A DNA stretch of 64,000 nt, taken from Thermasporomyces sp040195635 (GTDB taxonomy: Bacteria; Actinomycetota; Actinomycetes; Propionibacteriales; Actinopolymorphaceae). The stretch lies in NCBI RefSeq assembly GCF_040195635.1, contig NZ_JBEFTX010000001.1, positions 372,001 to 436,000 on the forward strand, written 5' to 3'. Below the pieces are notes generated by a model. It had not been told where the DNA came from, ran no database searches, and worked only from the letters and a program-made list of their open reading frames with translations. The first letter of the stretch is position 1; each line of letters opens with the position of its first letter. Positions 25,054 to 33,977 of this stretch are shown here, piece by piece. The position numbers were made by a program, and so were the translations under genes.

Positions 25054-25743
25054 GTGACCACGACGACAGGCGGCCCGGGCCGCACGACAGCCGCCCTCGC
25101 CGCGGACGCCGTCCTTCTCGACCTCGACAGCACCCTGGTCAACTCGCTGCCGTCCCTCATCCGGTCGTGGAGCCGATGGGCCGAGGAGCACGCCCTCACT
25201 CCCGCACAGGTGCGCGCGGCCCTGGGACATGGGCTGACCGCGGCGGCCATCGTCGCGCGGCTGCTTCCGCCGGAGCGGAGAGCCGCCGCGCTTGCGCGGG
25301 TCGGCGAACTCGAGACCGCTGACGTCGCCGACGTCACGGCGTTGCCGGGCGCGAAGGCCCTGGTAGCCGCCCTCCCACCCGACCGCTGGGCGATCGTGAC
25401 GTCCGGTAACCAGCTGGTCGCGAGGGCGCGGCTCCGGGCAGCCGGCCTCCCCGAGCCGACCGTCCTGGTCACCGCCGACGACGTGGGCAGGGGCAAGCCC
25501 GATCCCGAGCCCTACCTTCTCGGCGCGCGGCGGGTCGGGGCTGACCCGGCGCGGTGTCTCGTCGTGGAGGACGCGCCGGCCGGCCTCGCCGCCGCCCGTG
25601 CGGCCGGGATGAGGGCCATCGGCGTGACGACGACGCACCCCGCGGCCGATCTCGACGCCGACGTCGTTGTCGAAGGGCTACAGAACCTTCGCGTCGAGCT
25701 TGACGGTGCCGCGCTCACCATCGTGGTGAACGGCGAGGCATGA
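25054..25743 (+). CDS. HAD-superfamily phosphatase
   Basis: About 229 aa. Motif I DLDSTLVNS lies near residue 23; motif II is the Ser of VTSGNQLVARARL; motif III is the Lys of RGKPDPEPYLLGARRVG; motif IV is VVEDAPAGLAAARAAGM. The cap is a small helical insertion, as in beta-phosphoglucomutase/glycerol-3-phosphatase relatives (DL-glycerol-3-phosphatase or sugar phosphatase type). The start is uncertain: the GTG at 25054 gives the usual length, with GGAGG only 2 nt before it, so a leaderless start or a start further upstream is possible. Confidence 0.8.
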   Translation: MTTTTGGPGRTTAALAADAVLLDLDSTLVNSLPSLIRSWSRWAEEHALTPAQVRAALGHGLTAAAIVARLLPPERRAAALARVGELETADVADVTALPGAKALVAALPPDRWAIVTSGNQLVARARLRAAGLPEPTVLVTADDVGRGKPDPEPYLLGARRVGADPARCLVVEDAPAGLAAARAAGMRAIGVTTTHPAADLDADVVVEGLQNLRVELDGAALTIVVNGEA

Positions 25744-25841
25744 TGGGTCGTCCTGTTCAGCCCGTGTGATCGGCCAGGAGCCCGGCCCTGTCCGGCCGTG
25801 GCACCTGCCGGCATGCAGGGCACACCCGCAGGAGGTCACTC

Positions 25842-27437
25842 ATGGGGGCATCCCCTGTCCGGAACGTCGACGCCCGAGCAGCCGCCACGGTGGAGGCGCC
25901 CCGCCGCGTCGCGTTGCCGACGCTCCACACCGCCGTGTCCGTGTGCGTCCTCGCACTCGTCCTCGCCCTCACCGCGTGCACCGCGGGCAGCCGGACCGGA
26001 TCGAACACGTCCGGCCCTGGCGCCGGACGCGAGTCCGCGCTCGACGTCGGTTTCATCGCCGAGCCGGCAAGCCTGGACTTCACGAAGAACGACGGCGCCG
26101 CGATCCCCCAGGCGCTGCTCGTCAACGTCTACGAAGGGCTCGTCAAGCTCGACGGCGACGGCGAGATCGTGCCGTTGCTGGCGAAGACGTGGGAGGTCAG
26201 CCGGGATCGCCGGACCTACACGTTCACCCTGCGGGAGGGGGTGAGGTTCAGCAATGGCGATGACTTCACCGCCGAGGACGCCGTTTTCAGCATCAACCGC
26301 GTCAGGACCGACTGGACAGTCTCGCTGAAGTCGGGAATGGACGTGGTTGAGCGGGCCGATGCGGTCTCGCCGACGACGCTGAGGGTCACGCTGAAGCGCC
26401 CCAGCAACTCCTGGCTCTTCGCGATGACGACCCGGATCGGCGCGATGTTCTCGACCGCCGGGGTCTCCGATCTCGCGACCGTCCCCGTCGGCACCGGCCC
26501 CTACGCGATGTCGCGGTGGACCCGCGGCGACGCCCTCGTGCTGGAGGCCAGGAAGGGCTACTGGGGACGTCAACCGGACCTTGACACGGTGACGCTCCGG
26601 TACTTCAAGGACCCGACGGCGATGAACAATGCCATGCGTACGGGCGGAATCGACGTCGTGAGCACGGTGCAGACGCCGGAGAGCCTGGCGGAGTTCGCCG
26701 ACACGTCGAAGTACCGCGTGATCGAGGGGACGAGCAACGGCGAGGTGGTCCTGTCGTTCAACCATGGCAAGGCACCGTTGACAGACCGCCGGGTGCGGCA
26801 GGCGCTGTGCCTCGCGATCGACCGGCAAGCCATCCTTGACACCGCCTGGGCGGGTCACGGCACGCTGATCGGCTCGATGGTGCCACCGACGGATCCGTGG
26901 TACGAAGACCTGTCGCGGACCTATCCCCACGACCCCGCCCGGGCGAAGCGGCTGCTCGCCGAAGCGGGCGTCGAGTCGCTCCGGCTCCGGCTGCGGATCC
27001 CCAACCTGCCTTACGCGGTGGCGGCCGCGCAGGTCGTCAAGAGCCAACTCGCCGACGTGGGCGTGACCGCGTCGATCGATGTCCTGGAGTTCCCGGCCCG
27101 CTGGCTCGACGACGTGTTCACCAAAGCCGACTACGACATGTCGATCATCGCCCACGTCGAACCGCGCGACCTCGCCAGCTGGGGCAACCCGGACTACTAC
27201 TGGCGCTACGACAATCCCCGGGTGCGAACGCTGCTTGCCGAGGCCGACGCCGGCACCCCCGCCGAGCAGGTCGCACTGCTGCGCCGGGCAGCCCGGATCC
27301 TCGCGGACGATGCCGCGGCCGACTGGCTGTTCCTGCTGCCGAACCTCATGGTGACCACACCCGAGGTCAAGGGCCTGCCGACCAACGTCGTGTCGGAGTC
27401 GTTCGACCTGACCTCCGTGTCGGTCCGTCCGACCTGA
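25842..27437 (+). CDS. ABC transporter solute-binding lipoprotein, family 5
   Basis: A 531-aa extracytoplasmic binding protein of the peptide/nickel (DppA/OppA) class. The N-terminus ends in a hydrophobic stretch and the lipobox LTAC (Cys at about 46). SBP family 5 blocks are NVYEGLVKLDGDGEIVPLLA, YTFTLREGVRFSNGDDFTAE, YFKDPTAMNNAMRTGGIDV and RRVRQALCLAIDRQAILDTA. GGAGG precedes the ATG. First gene of a four-gene operon with permeases and a fused ATPase. Likely cargo is an oligopeptide or similar small molecule; it cannot be set from sequence. Confidence 0.92.
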   Translation: MGASPVRNVDARAAATVEAPRRVALPTLHTAVSVCVLALVLALTACTAGSRTGSNTSGPGAGRESALDVGFIAEPASLDFTKNDGAAIPQALLVNVYEGLVKLDGDGEIVPLLAKTWEVSRDRRTYTFTLREGVRFSNGDDFTAEDAVFSINRVRTDWTVSLKSGMDVVERADAVSPTTLRVTLKRPSNSWLFAMTTRIGAMFSTAGVSDLATVPVGTGPYAMSRWTRGDALVLEARKGYWGRQPDLDTVTLRYFKDPTAMNNAMRTGGIDVVSTVQTPESLAEFADTSKYRVIEGTSNGEVVLSFNHGKAPLTDRRVRQALCLAIDRQAILDTAWAGHGTLIGSMVPPTDPWYEDLSRTYPHDPARAKRLLAEAGVESLRLRLRIPNLPYAVAAAQVVKSQLADVGVTASIDVLEFPARWLDDVFTKADYDMSIIAHVEPRDLASWGNPDYYWRYDNPRVRTLLAEADAGTPAEQVALLRRAARILADDAAADWLFLLPNLMVTTPEVKGLPTNVVSESFDLTSVSVRPT

Positions 27438-27449
27438 GCCTGCCGCCTC

Positions 27450-28397
27450 ATGCTGTACCGCATCGTCGTCCGTACCGGTGTCTTCGCCGCCAGCCTGGTC
27501 GGTGCGAGCGTCGTGGTGTTCGCGTTCATGGCGGTGCTTCCCGGCGATCCCGCCCGTGTCGCGTTGGGTGTCAACGCCACGCCGGCGGCCGTTGCCCAAC
27601 TGCAGGAGGAGTTCGGCACCGACCGGGCGCTCACGGCGCGGTACCTCGACTGGGTGGGCGGACTCGCCGTCGGTGACTTCGGCCGGTCCTACGTCACGCA
27701 CGAGGCGATCGGCCCGCAGGTCCTCGACCGGCTGGGTGTCACCTTGTGGCTGGTGGGGTCGGCGATGGTGGTGGCGCTGGTCCTCGCCGTGCCGCTCGGC
27801 ACGGTCATGGCGCTCCGGCACCGCCAGCTGTCCGGCCTCGCGTTGTCGGCAATGAGCCAGCTCGGCATCGCCGTTCCCGCGTTCCTGGGCGGGATTCTCG
27901 CGGTCGCGTTCTTCTCCGTACGCCTGGGCTGGTTGCCGTCGGGTGGGTGGGTGGCACCGGCCGAGAACCCGGTGGACTTCGTCCGTCACCTGGTCCTTCC
28001 GGTGGCGGCGCTCGGTGTCGCGCAGGCCGCCGTGCTGGCGCGGTACGTGCGTTCGGCGATCCTCGACGTGCTCCGGGAGGACTACCTCCGCACCGCCCGG
28101 GCCAAGGGTCTCACTCCGGGCAGGGCCCTTGTCCGGCATGGGTTCCGCAACGCCGCGATCCCAGTCACCACCGTGCTCGGGCTGCAACTCGCGACCCTGC
28201 TCGTCGGCGCCATCGTGGTCGAACGCGTCTTCGTCATCCCGGGGCTCGGCAGCCTGTTGCTCGACGGCGTGGCCAACCGTGACCTGCTGCTCGTGCAGGG
28301 CGTCGTCATGGTGATCGTCGTCGTGGTCCTGATCGTCAACTATGTCGTCGATCTGTGCTACACGGCCCTCGATCCGCGGTTGCGGGTGAGCCCATGA
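27450..28397 (+). CDS. ABC transporter permease, DppB type
   Basis: A 315-aa permease with six helices. The N-terminal TM segment (about 8-30) is followed by the large periplasmic loop typical of DppB (VNATPAAVAQLQEEFGTDRA). The EAA loop YLRTARAKGLTPGRALVRHG (about 211-230) contacts the ATPase. PGLGSLLLDGVANRDLLLVQ near the C-terminus is family-typical. It starts 12 nt after the binding-protein stop and overlaps the next permease (ATGA). Confidence 0.93.
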   Translation: MLYRIVVRTGVFAASLVGASVVVFAFMAVLPGDPARVALGVNATPAAVAQLQEEFGTDRALTARYLDWVGGLAVGDFGRSYVTHEAIGPQVLDRLGVTLWLVGSAMVVALVLAVPLGTVMALRHRQLSGLALSAMSQLGIAVPAFLGGILAVAFFSVRLGWLPSGGWVAPAENPVDFVRHLVLPVAALGVAQAAVLARYVRSAILDVLREDYLRTARAKGLTPGRALVRHGFRNAAIPVTTVLGLQLATLLVGAIVVERVFVIPGLGSLLLDGVANRDLLLVQGVVMVIVVVVLIVNYVVDLCYTALDPRLRVSP

Positions 28398-29272
28398 AGC
28401 CCTTCGAGACACCATCGGTGGTGCCCGCACCTGCGCCGCCGGGGCGGGGCCCGCGGCGACGAGCTGTCAACCCGTCCTTGCTCGCCGGCGGAGTCCTCGT
28501 GGGTGCGATCGTCGTCGTGGCCTTGCTGTCCTACGCCTGGACTCCCCACGACGCGTTCCGGATCGACAGCGCCCGCCGGTTGCTCGACCCCACCGGGACG
28601 TACTGGCTCGGCACCGACAAGTTCGGCCGCGACATCGCCAGCAGGCTGATGATCGGTGCGCGGACCACCCTGTTCGTCGGGGTCGTCGCCGTCGGGACTG
28701 CCGCGCTGGTCGGCACCCCGCTCGGCGTCGTCGCCGGGATGGCTCGCGGCTGGCGGAGCGGACTCCTCCTGCGCGCTTCGGACCTGGCGCTGGCGTTTCC
28801 CGCGCTGCTGCTGGCCATCATGTTCGGTGCGGTGTTCGGAGCGAGCACGCTGACGGCGATGGTGGCGATCGGGCTCGCCAGCGTTCCGGCGTTCGTCCGG
28901 ATCGTGCGCGCCGGCACGCTGCGGGTGATGGCGACCGAGTACGTCCTCGCGGCGAGGGCCGCGGGACGCCGGCGGTTCGGCATCGGGCTGCGGCACGTGC
29001 TCCCCAACGTCATGGGACTCGTCATCGTCCAGGCGTCGGTGTCGTTCGCGATCGCCGTACTCGCCGAGGCCGGCCTTTCCTTCCTCGGTTTCGGCACGGC
29101 CCCGCCGACGCCCTCGTGGGGGCGGATGCTGCAGGAGTCGCAGGAACTGCTGTTCATCCATCCGCTGCTGGCGGTCTGGCCAGGACTCGCGATCGTCGCG
29201 GCCGTCCTCGGCTTCAACCTGCTGGGTGACGGCCTGCGCGACCGGTTCGACCCGCGGATGGAGGAGCGGTGA
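28394..29272 (+). CDS. ABC transporter permease, DppC type
   Basis: A 292-aa permease with an N-terminal helix after a polar, Pro-rich head. It has the DppC landmark YWLGTDKFGRDIASRLMIGA (about 73-92) and the EAA loop YVLAARAAGRRRFGIGLRHV (about 182-201). LSFLGFGTAPPTPSWGRML is the characteristic C-terminal block. ATGA overlap with the preceding permease and GTGA overlap with the following ATPase couple all three. Confidence 0.94.
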   Translation: MKPFETPSVVPAPAPPGRGPRRRAVNPSLLAGGVLVGAIVVVALLSYAWTPHDAFRIDSARRLLDPTGTYWLGTDKFGRDIASRLMIGARTTLFVGVVAVGTAALVGTPLGVVAGMARGWRSGLLLRASDLALAFPALLLAIMFGAVFGASTLTAMVAIGLASVPAFVRIVRAGTLRVMATEYVLAARAAGRRRFGIGLRHVLPNVMGLVIVQASVSFAIAVLAEAGLSFLGFGTAPPTPSWGRMLQESQELLFIHPLLAVWPGLAIVAAVLGFNLLGDGLRDRFDPRMEER

Positions 29273-30936
29273 GCACACCTCCAGCGCTGACCGACGACGC
29301 CCCGGACGTACGCAAGGACGTCTTGACAGTCGCCGGGCTCGGTGTCGGGCGGCGGGGCGACCCCCTCGTACGCGACGTGACCTTCACCGTTGCCCCCGGC
29401 GAACGGGTCGGACTGATCGGCGAGTCGGGCTCCGGCAAGTCGCTGACGGCACTCGCCCTCATGGGCCTGCTCCCCGACGGCCTCGCACCGGTCGGGTCGG
29501 TGCATCTCGCCGGTGCCAGCCACGAGTTGCTCGGCGCCGGCGAACGCGCACTCTCCCGGCTCCGTGGCCACCGCATGAGCATGGTCTTCCAGGAGCCGAT
29601 GTCCGCGCTCAACCCGGTGCTGCGGGTCGGCGACCAGATCGCCGAAGCCGTACGCATCCACCGGCCCGAGGTCGATCGCGCGATGGCACGCACCCGGGCG
29701 GTCGACCTGCTGGACCAGGTACGCCTACCCGATCCGGCGCGGACGGCGCGTGCGTACCCCCATCAGCTCTCCGGCGGCGGGCGCCAGCGGGTCATGCTCG
29801 CGATGGCACTCGCCAACAACCCGGCGGTGCTCATCTGCGACGAGCCGACCAGCGCGCTCGACGTCACCGTGCAGGCCCAGATACTCGACCTGATCGCCGA
29901 CGGCCCCCTGCGCCGGGACGCCGGCCTGCTGTTCATCTCGCACGACCTCGCGGTCGTCGCGGCCGTGTGTAGCCGGGTGATGGTGATGCGGGCGGGCGAG
30001 ATCGTCGAGGACGGGCCGGTCGCCGAGGTGCTGTCCCGGCCGAACCATCCACACACACAAACACTCATCGACGCGACTCGTCACGGCGGTCGCGAGCGGC
30101 GCCGTCGCCATCCGGTACGCCGTAACAGCGGTACGGAGACGCCGGTGCTCGAGCTCCGCCATGTCACCCGTACCTTCCCGCGGCGCCGCACGACGCTGCT
30201 GGCGACAACACCCCAGGTGCTGGCTCTCCACGACGTCAGCGTCCAGATCGCACCAGGAGAGCGGTTCGGCATCGTCGGTGAGTCCGGCTCGGGAAAGTCC
30301 ACCCTGCTCCGGTTGCTCGCCGGCCTGGACCGTCCGAGCGGTGGCTCCGTCCACTTCGCCGGCAAAGACATCGGCCACCTTCCGGAACGCCGGCTGCGGT
30401 TCGTGCGGGACGACGTCCAGATCGTGTTCCAGGACCCGGCCGGTTCTCTCGATCCTCGGATGCGGGTACGTGAGATCGTGGCCGAACCGCTGGTCGCCCG
30501 CGGTGGCGGCCGGCGGTCGCGGGTCCGCGCGCACTCCGGTCGGGTCGACGATCTTCTCGCCGCGGTCGGACTTCCGCGCGATGCCGCGGACCGCTATCCG
30601 CACCAGTTCTCCGGTGGGCAGCGCCAACGCATCTCCATCGCTCGCGCCCTCGCACCCTCGCCCACCGTGCTCCTTGCCGACGAGCCGGTCAGCGCGCTCG
30701 ACGCCTCGATCCGGGCGCAGGTCCTCGACCTCCTGGCATCGCTCGCGGATGCGTACGACCTCACGCTGGTCCTGGTGTCCCACGACCTGCACGTCGTGCG
30801 GCAGGTGTGCGACACGGTGGCCGTCCTCCACCAGGGTGAGATCGTCGAACACGGCCCGACCGAGGAGGTCTATGAACGGCCGGCGCATGCCTACACCCGG
30901 GCCCTCCTCGCGGCGGTTCCCACCCTGCCTGGGTGA
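29269..30936 (+). CDS. Fused dual ATPase of the peptide-type ABC transporter (DppD-DppF)
   Basis: A 555-aa protein with two complete ABC ATPases. The first half has Walker A GESGSGKS (about 48-55), FQEPMSALNPV, signature LSGGGRQR and Walker B LICDEPTSALD. The second half has GESGSGKST, FQDPAGSLDPRMRV, signature FSGGQRQR and LLADEPVSALDASI. The N-terminal half lacks the usual DppD C-terminal iron-sulfur type Cys tail. It begins at a GTG overlapping the permease stop. It powers import of the cargo caught by the lipoprotein at 25842. Confidence 0.93.
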   Translation: MSTPPALTDDAPDVRKDVLTVAGLGVGRRGDPLVRDVTFTVAPGERVGLIGESGSGKSLTALALMGLLPDGLAPVGSVHLAGASHELLGAGERALSRLRGHRMSMVFQEPMSALNPVLRVGDQIAEAVRIHRPEVDRAMARTRAVDLLDQVRLPDPARTARAYPHQLSGGGRQRVMLAMALANNPAVLICDEPTSALDVTVQAQILDLIADGPLRRDAGLLFISHDLAVVAAVCSRVMVMRAGEIVEDGPVAEVLSRPNHPHTQTLIDATRHGGRERRRRHPVRRNSGTETPVLELRHVTRTFPRRRTTLLATTPQVLALHDVSVQIAPGERFGIVGESGSGKSTLLRLLAGLDRPSGGSVHFAGKDIGHLPERRLRFVRDDVQIVFQDPAGSLDPRMRVREIVAEPLVARGGGRRSRVRAHSGRVDDLLAAVGLPRDAADRYPHQFSGGQRQRISIARALAPSPTVLLADEPVSALDASIRAQVLDLLASLADAYDLTLVLVSHDLHVVRQVCDTVAVLHQGEIVEHGPTEEVYERPAHAYTRALLAAVPTLPG

Positions 30937-30977
30937 GGAGTCAGGCCCTGGTCACCGCGGCAGAGGAGGTCCGCGCC

Positions 30978-31029
30978 GGGCATCCGGCACGGGCATCCGG
31001 CACGGGCATCCGGCACGGGCATCCACCAC
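30978..31029. repeat. 13-bp tandem repeat, four copies
   Basis: GGGCATCCGGCAC occurs three times exactly (30978-31016), then as GGGCATCCACCAC (31017-31029). It sits between the convergent stops of the ABC ATPase (30936) and the GH15 gene (31034). It is too short and lacks spacers for CRISPR; probably a slippage minisatellite. Confidence 0.8.
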
Positions 31030-31033
31030 GGTG

Positions 31034-32878
31034 TCAGGTCCGCTGCTGACCTTGTTCGGCTTGGCTGATCGCCCACGCGGCGTTCACGAGACCGATGTGG
31101 CTGAACGCCTGCGGGAAGTTGCCCAACAACTCACCGGTGGCCGGGTCGACCTCCTCCGCGAGCAACCCGACGTCGTTGGCGCAGGCGACCGCGCGCTCGA
31201 AGGCGGACCGGGCGCGCTCGACCTGGCCGGACAACGCCAGCGCCTGCGCAAGCCAGAACGTGCACATCACGAACGTCCCCTCCGTACCGGCCAGGCCGTC
31301 CACGCCGTGCTCATCGACACCCCGCGCTGTCCGGTAGCGGTACACCAGCCCTCGCTCGTCCGTGAGCCGATCCTCGATGGCGTCGATGGTGGCGAGCAGG
31401 CGCGGATCGTCCGCGGGAAGGAAGCCGACGACCGGCATCATCAGGGCGGAGGCGTCCAATGCTGTGGACCCGAAGTACTGCGTGAACGCGCCCTCGGACT
31501 CGCACCATCCCTCGCCTACGACGGTCTGCCAGATCTCGTCACGCACCTGCCGCCACCGGTCGATCCGGTCCCCCGCCTCCAAGACGTCGGCAAGCTCGAT
31601 CGCCCGGTCGACGGCGGCCCAGCACATCACCTTGGAGTAGAGGAAGTGCCGCGGTTCGCCGCGTATCTCCCAGATTCCCTGATCTGGTTCCCGCCAACGT
31701 TCGGCCGCGACGTCGGCGCAGGTCCGCAGGAACCTGCGGGTGTCGACGTCGATGTCGACGATCTGGTCGGCGAGCCGGTGCGCGGCGGTGAGAAGTTCGC
31801 CGTAGACGTCGATCTGCCGCTGGGTCCATGCGTCGTTGCCGATGCGTACGGGCCGGCTGTCGCGCCAACCGCGTAGGTGCGGCAGGGTGCGTTCGGTGAG
31901 GTCGTGCTCGCCACCGACACCGAACATGATCTGCAGCGCCTTGTCCGTGTCGAGCGACGGTGCGGCGGTGGCAAGGAAAGCGAAGAAGTCGCTGGCCTCG
32001 TCGGGACAGGCCGCCACCCAGAGGGCGTCCATGGTGAGACTCGCGTCGCGGACCCAGGAGTAGCGGTAGTCCCAGTTGCGTTCACCGCCCACACCCTCGG
32101 GCAGCGAAGTGGTCGCGGCCGCCACGATCGCGCCGCTGGGTTGGAAAGACAGTGCCTCCAGGACCCGACCACTGTGGTGGACCAGGTCACGCCAAGGACC
32201 GACGTACGCCTGATGGAGATCGGACCACGAACGCCACGCCCTGACCGTATCGGTCAGCCACCCGGCGATCTGCCCCTGCTCCCAGACCCGTGCCGGGGTC
32301 TCGTCCAGGGTCGAACGATGCAACGCGAATCTGAGTGTCTCCCCCCGTCGGAGCGTGGTGGAACCGCGCACGGTTCCGTCATTGGACGTGAGCGCCACGG
32401 GCGTCGTCAACACCAACCACTCCGCACCACCGCGGCTGGTGACGCCGTCGTCGACCGCGGACAGCAACGGAGTGATGAGGCCATACTCCGGGCGCGGGCG
32501 GTACTCGAGTTCGATCTCCGCCGTACCCTCGACACACGTGACCTCCCGGGCGAGGATGTGCGGCGCGCCGACACCGAGCAGGTGGTCGCCGTTGTGGCGG
32601 CCGAGCAGGAGTGCGTCGGTGAGGACGACAGTCCCGCGAGACGTACGAAATGTCGTGTCCAGCACCATCGTCCGTTCCCGGTACTCCCGGGTCACGGCGT
32701 AGTCGCCGACCGGGTGGATGGACCAGTGGCCGGCATCCTCGTCGAGGAGTCGCGCGAAGACCGACGGGCTGTCGAAGCGCGGAAAGCAGAGCCAGTCCAG
32801 CGACCCGGCGCGGCTCACGAGCGCGGCCGAGTGCCGATCGGAGAGCAGAGCGTAGTCGGCGATCGGCGTACTGCTCAT
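31034..32878 (-). CDS. GH15 family glucoamylase/trehalase-like enzyme
   Basis: A 614-aa cytoplasmic glycoside hydrolase, starting MSSTPIADYALLSDRHSAAL. The N-terminal beta-sandwich (about 1-220, SLDWLCFPRFDSPSVFARLL) is followed by the (alpha/alpha)6 barrel with GERNWDYRYSWVRDASLTMD, the GH15 signature. Later come SHIGLVNAAW and WLAQALALSG. Actinobacterial proteins of this layout include GH15 trehalases and maltose/isomaltose glucosidases, so both are possible. The start is the ATG at 32878 with AAGGGG upstream. That start and site are part of an 89-bp tandem duplication which places short open frames directly in front. Confidence 0.92.
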   Translation of the reverse strand: MSSTPIADYALLSDRHSAALVSRAGSLDWLCFPRFDSPSVFARLLDEDAGHWSIHPVGDYAVTREYRERTMVLDTTFRTSRGTVVLTDALLLGRHNGDHLLGVGAPHILAREVTCVEGTAEIELEYRPRPEYGLITPLLSAVDDGVTSRGGAEWLVLTTPVALTSNDGTVRGSTTLRRGETLRFALHRSTLDETPARVWEQGQIAGWLTDTVRAWRSWSDLHQAYVGPWRDLVHHSGRVLEALSFQPSGAIVAAATTSLPEGVGGERNWDYRYSWVRDASLTMDALWVAACPDEASDFFAFLATAAPSLDTDKALQIMFGVGGEHDLTERTLPHLRGWRDSRPVRIGNDAWTQRQIDVYGELLTAAHRLADQIVDIDVDTRRFLRTCADVAAERWREPDQGIWEIRGEPRHFLYSKVMCWAAVDRAIELADVLEAGDRIDRWRQVRDEIWQTVVGEGWCESEGAFTQYFGSTALDASALMMPVVGFLPADDPRLLATIDAIEDRLTDERGLVYRYRTARGVDEHGVDGLAGTEGTFVMCTFWLAQALALSGQVERARSAFERAVACANDVGLLAEEVDPATGELLGNFPQAFSHIGLVNAAWAISQAEQGQQRT

Positions 32879-33058
32879 GCCGTGCCCCTTTCGCATGACC
32901 ACTGCGGTGCCTCACTCCGGCACACCTCGTACCTCGCCGTACCTCCGCGGGGGCTCCTCGCGCTCATGCCGTGCCCCTTTCGCATGACCACTGCGGTGCC
33001 TCACTCCGGCACACCTCGTACCTCGCCGTACCTCCGCGGGGGCTCCTCGCGCTCATGC
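32873..33058. repeat. 89-bp tandem duplication covering the GH15 start region
   Basis: Two identical 89-bp units (32873-32961 and 32962-33050) are followed by an 8-bp start of a third (GCTCATGC, 33051-33058). Each unit holds, on the minus strand, the GH15 ribosome site and ATG. No difference was seen between the copies, so the duplication is very recent or an assembly artefact. It also recreates the leader frame a second time (33056 to 32964). Confidence 0.93.
32875..32967 (-). CDS. 30-codon leader frame overlapping the GH15 start
   Basis: Starting at the ATG at 32967, with the same AAGGGGCACGGC ribosome site as GH15, a frame of 30 codons reads MSARSPRGGTARYEVCRSEA and on to ERGTA. Its TGA overlaps the GH15 ATG (ATGA). 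It arises from the 89-bp duplication: the copied GH15 start runs into duplicated leader sequence. Expression is plausible because the ribosome site is identical. It may couple GH15 translation; a peptide function is not claimed. Confidence 0.4.
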   Translation of the reverse strand: MSARSPRGGTARYEVCRSEAPQWSCERGTA

Positions 33059-33110
33059 TGGTCAGGCGACCACCAGGGCACTGGTGGCCGCCAGACCCAA
33101 AGGTCCCCCG

Positions 33111-33965
33111 TCAGGTGCTTCGGCGTTCCCAGGACTCGGTCCACCGCTGGAGATCCGCGAGCGCCTCCGGCCTGTCGGCGTATCGCCCGGCCAGGTCGGC
33201 AAGCATCGCCCGGCCCGCCCAGGCCAGGCAGGACGCAGGGATCGATCGCGCCGCCTCGCCGTATCCCGTGGCCCAGCCGTCAGCCAGCGTGACGAGCAGC
33301 TCGCGTTCGTACGGCTGCAATGTCGCGAAGGTCGGCTCGACCGTGAGCAGGGTGTAGCTGCGGGCGAGGTCGAGCAGAGGATGCCCCGCCCGGGCGTTGT
33401 CCCAGTCGAGGACGCCGCTGATCCGGTCACCGTCGACGAGGAGATTGAGCCCGTGCCAGTCCAGGTGGAGCAGCGAGGTGCCCTGCGGTAGTCCCTCGAT
33501 CGGGGGTACGCCAGAGGTGGGCCATCCACCGCCGTCGCCATCGACGACGCCGCTGAGTGCCGGCGGTGCCGCCAGTGCGTGCAGCAGCCGTTGCGCCTCG
33601 CCCATGAGGGCGCCGATCCGGTGGGCATCGGCGGGGTTGGTGCGTACGGCGTCGAACACCGTCGCACCCGGAAGCCAGGACAGCAGCAGCACAGCGTCGA
33701 AGCCAATGTCGACCCGCTGGAGCACCTCCGGCACGGGGAGCCCGGCCCGGCCGGCGACCGCCATGACCGACTGCTGGCGTCCGATGGTGAAGTCGGATCC
33801 GGTCCGGAGCGCGAACGGACCACCCGGTGCGGTGACCTTCCACAGCTGGCCGGTGGCACCGCCGGCAGGTTCGGCCGTCGCGTCAGCCGGGAGTCCGACA
33901 ATGGCCAGGAGTTCCGGCAGGTCGTGCTGGCCCGGTGCGTTCCGGGATGCCGCGCCCATGCTCAC
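33111..33965 (-). CDS. Aminoglycoside phosphotransferase-family kinase
   Basis: A 284-aa protein of the APH/choline-kinase fold. The N-lobe has GGATGQLWKVTAPGGPFALR, with the ATP-holding turn. The C-lobe has the catalytic HLDWHGLNLLVDGDRISG loop (the usual HGD is replaced by HLDWHGLNLL, with Asp and Asn kept) and the metal-binding VLDWDNARAGHPLLDLAR. Family members phosphorylate antibiotics, sugars or choline; here the substrate is unknown. It lies 12 nt downstream of hisF on the same strand, so it is probably transcribed with it. A second in-frame Met (residue 3) is an alternative start. Confidence 0.82.
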   Translation of the reverse strand: MSMGAASRNAPGQHDLPELLAIVGLPADATAEPAGGATGQLWKVTAPGGPFALRTGSDFTIGRQQSVMAVAGRAGLPVPEVLQRVDIGFDAVLLLSWLPGATVFDAVRTNPADAHRIGALMGEAQRLLHALAAPPALSGVVDGDGGGWPTSGVPPIEGLPQGTSLLHLDWHGLNLLVDGDRISGVLDWDNARAGHPLLDLARSYTLLTVEPTFATLQPYERELLVTLADGWATGYGEAARSIPASCLAWAGRAMLADLAGRYADRPEALADLQRWTESWERRST

Positions 33966-33977
33966 CGGCCCGCTCGC

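Noticed and set aside
25836..28430. 864-codon minus-strand frame across the peptide ABC genes
   Set aside because: Runs antisense through three recognised genes; composition typical of a high-GC shadow.
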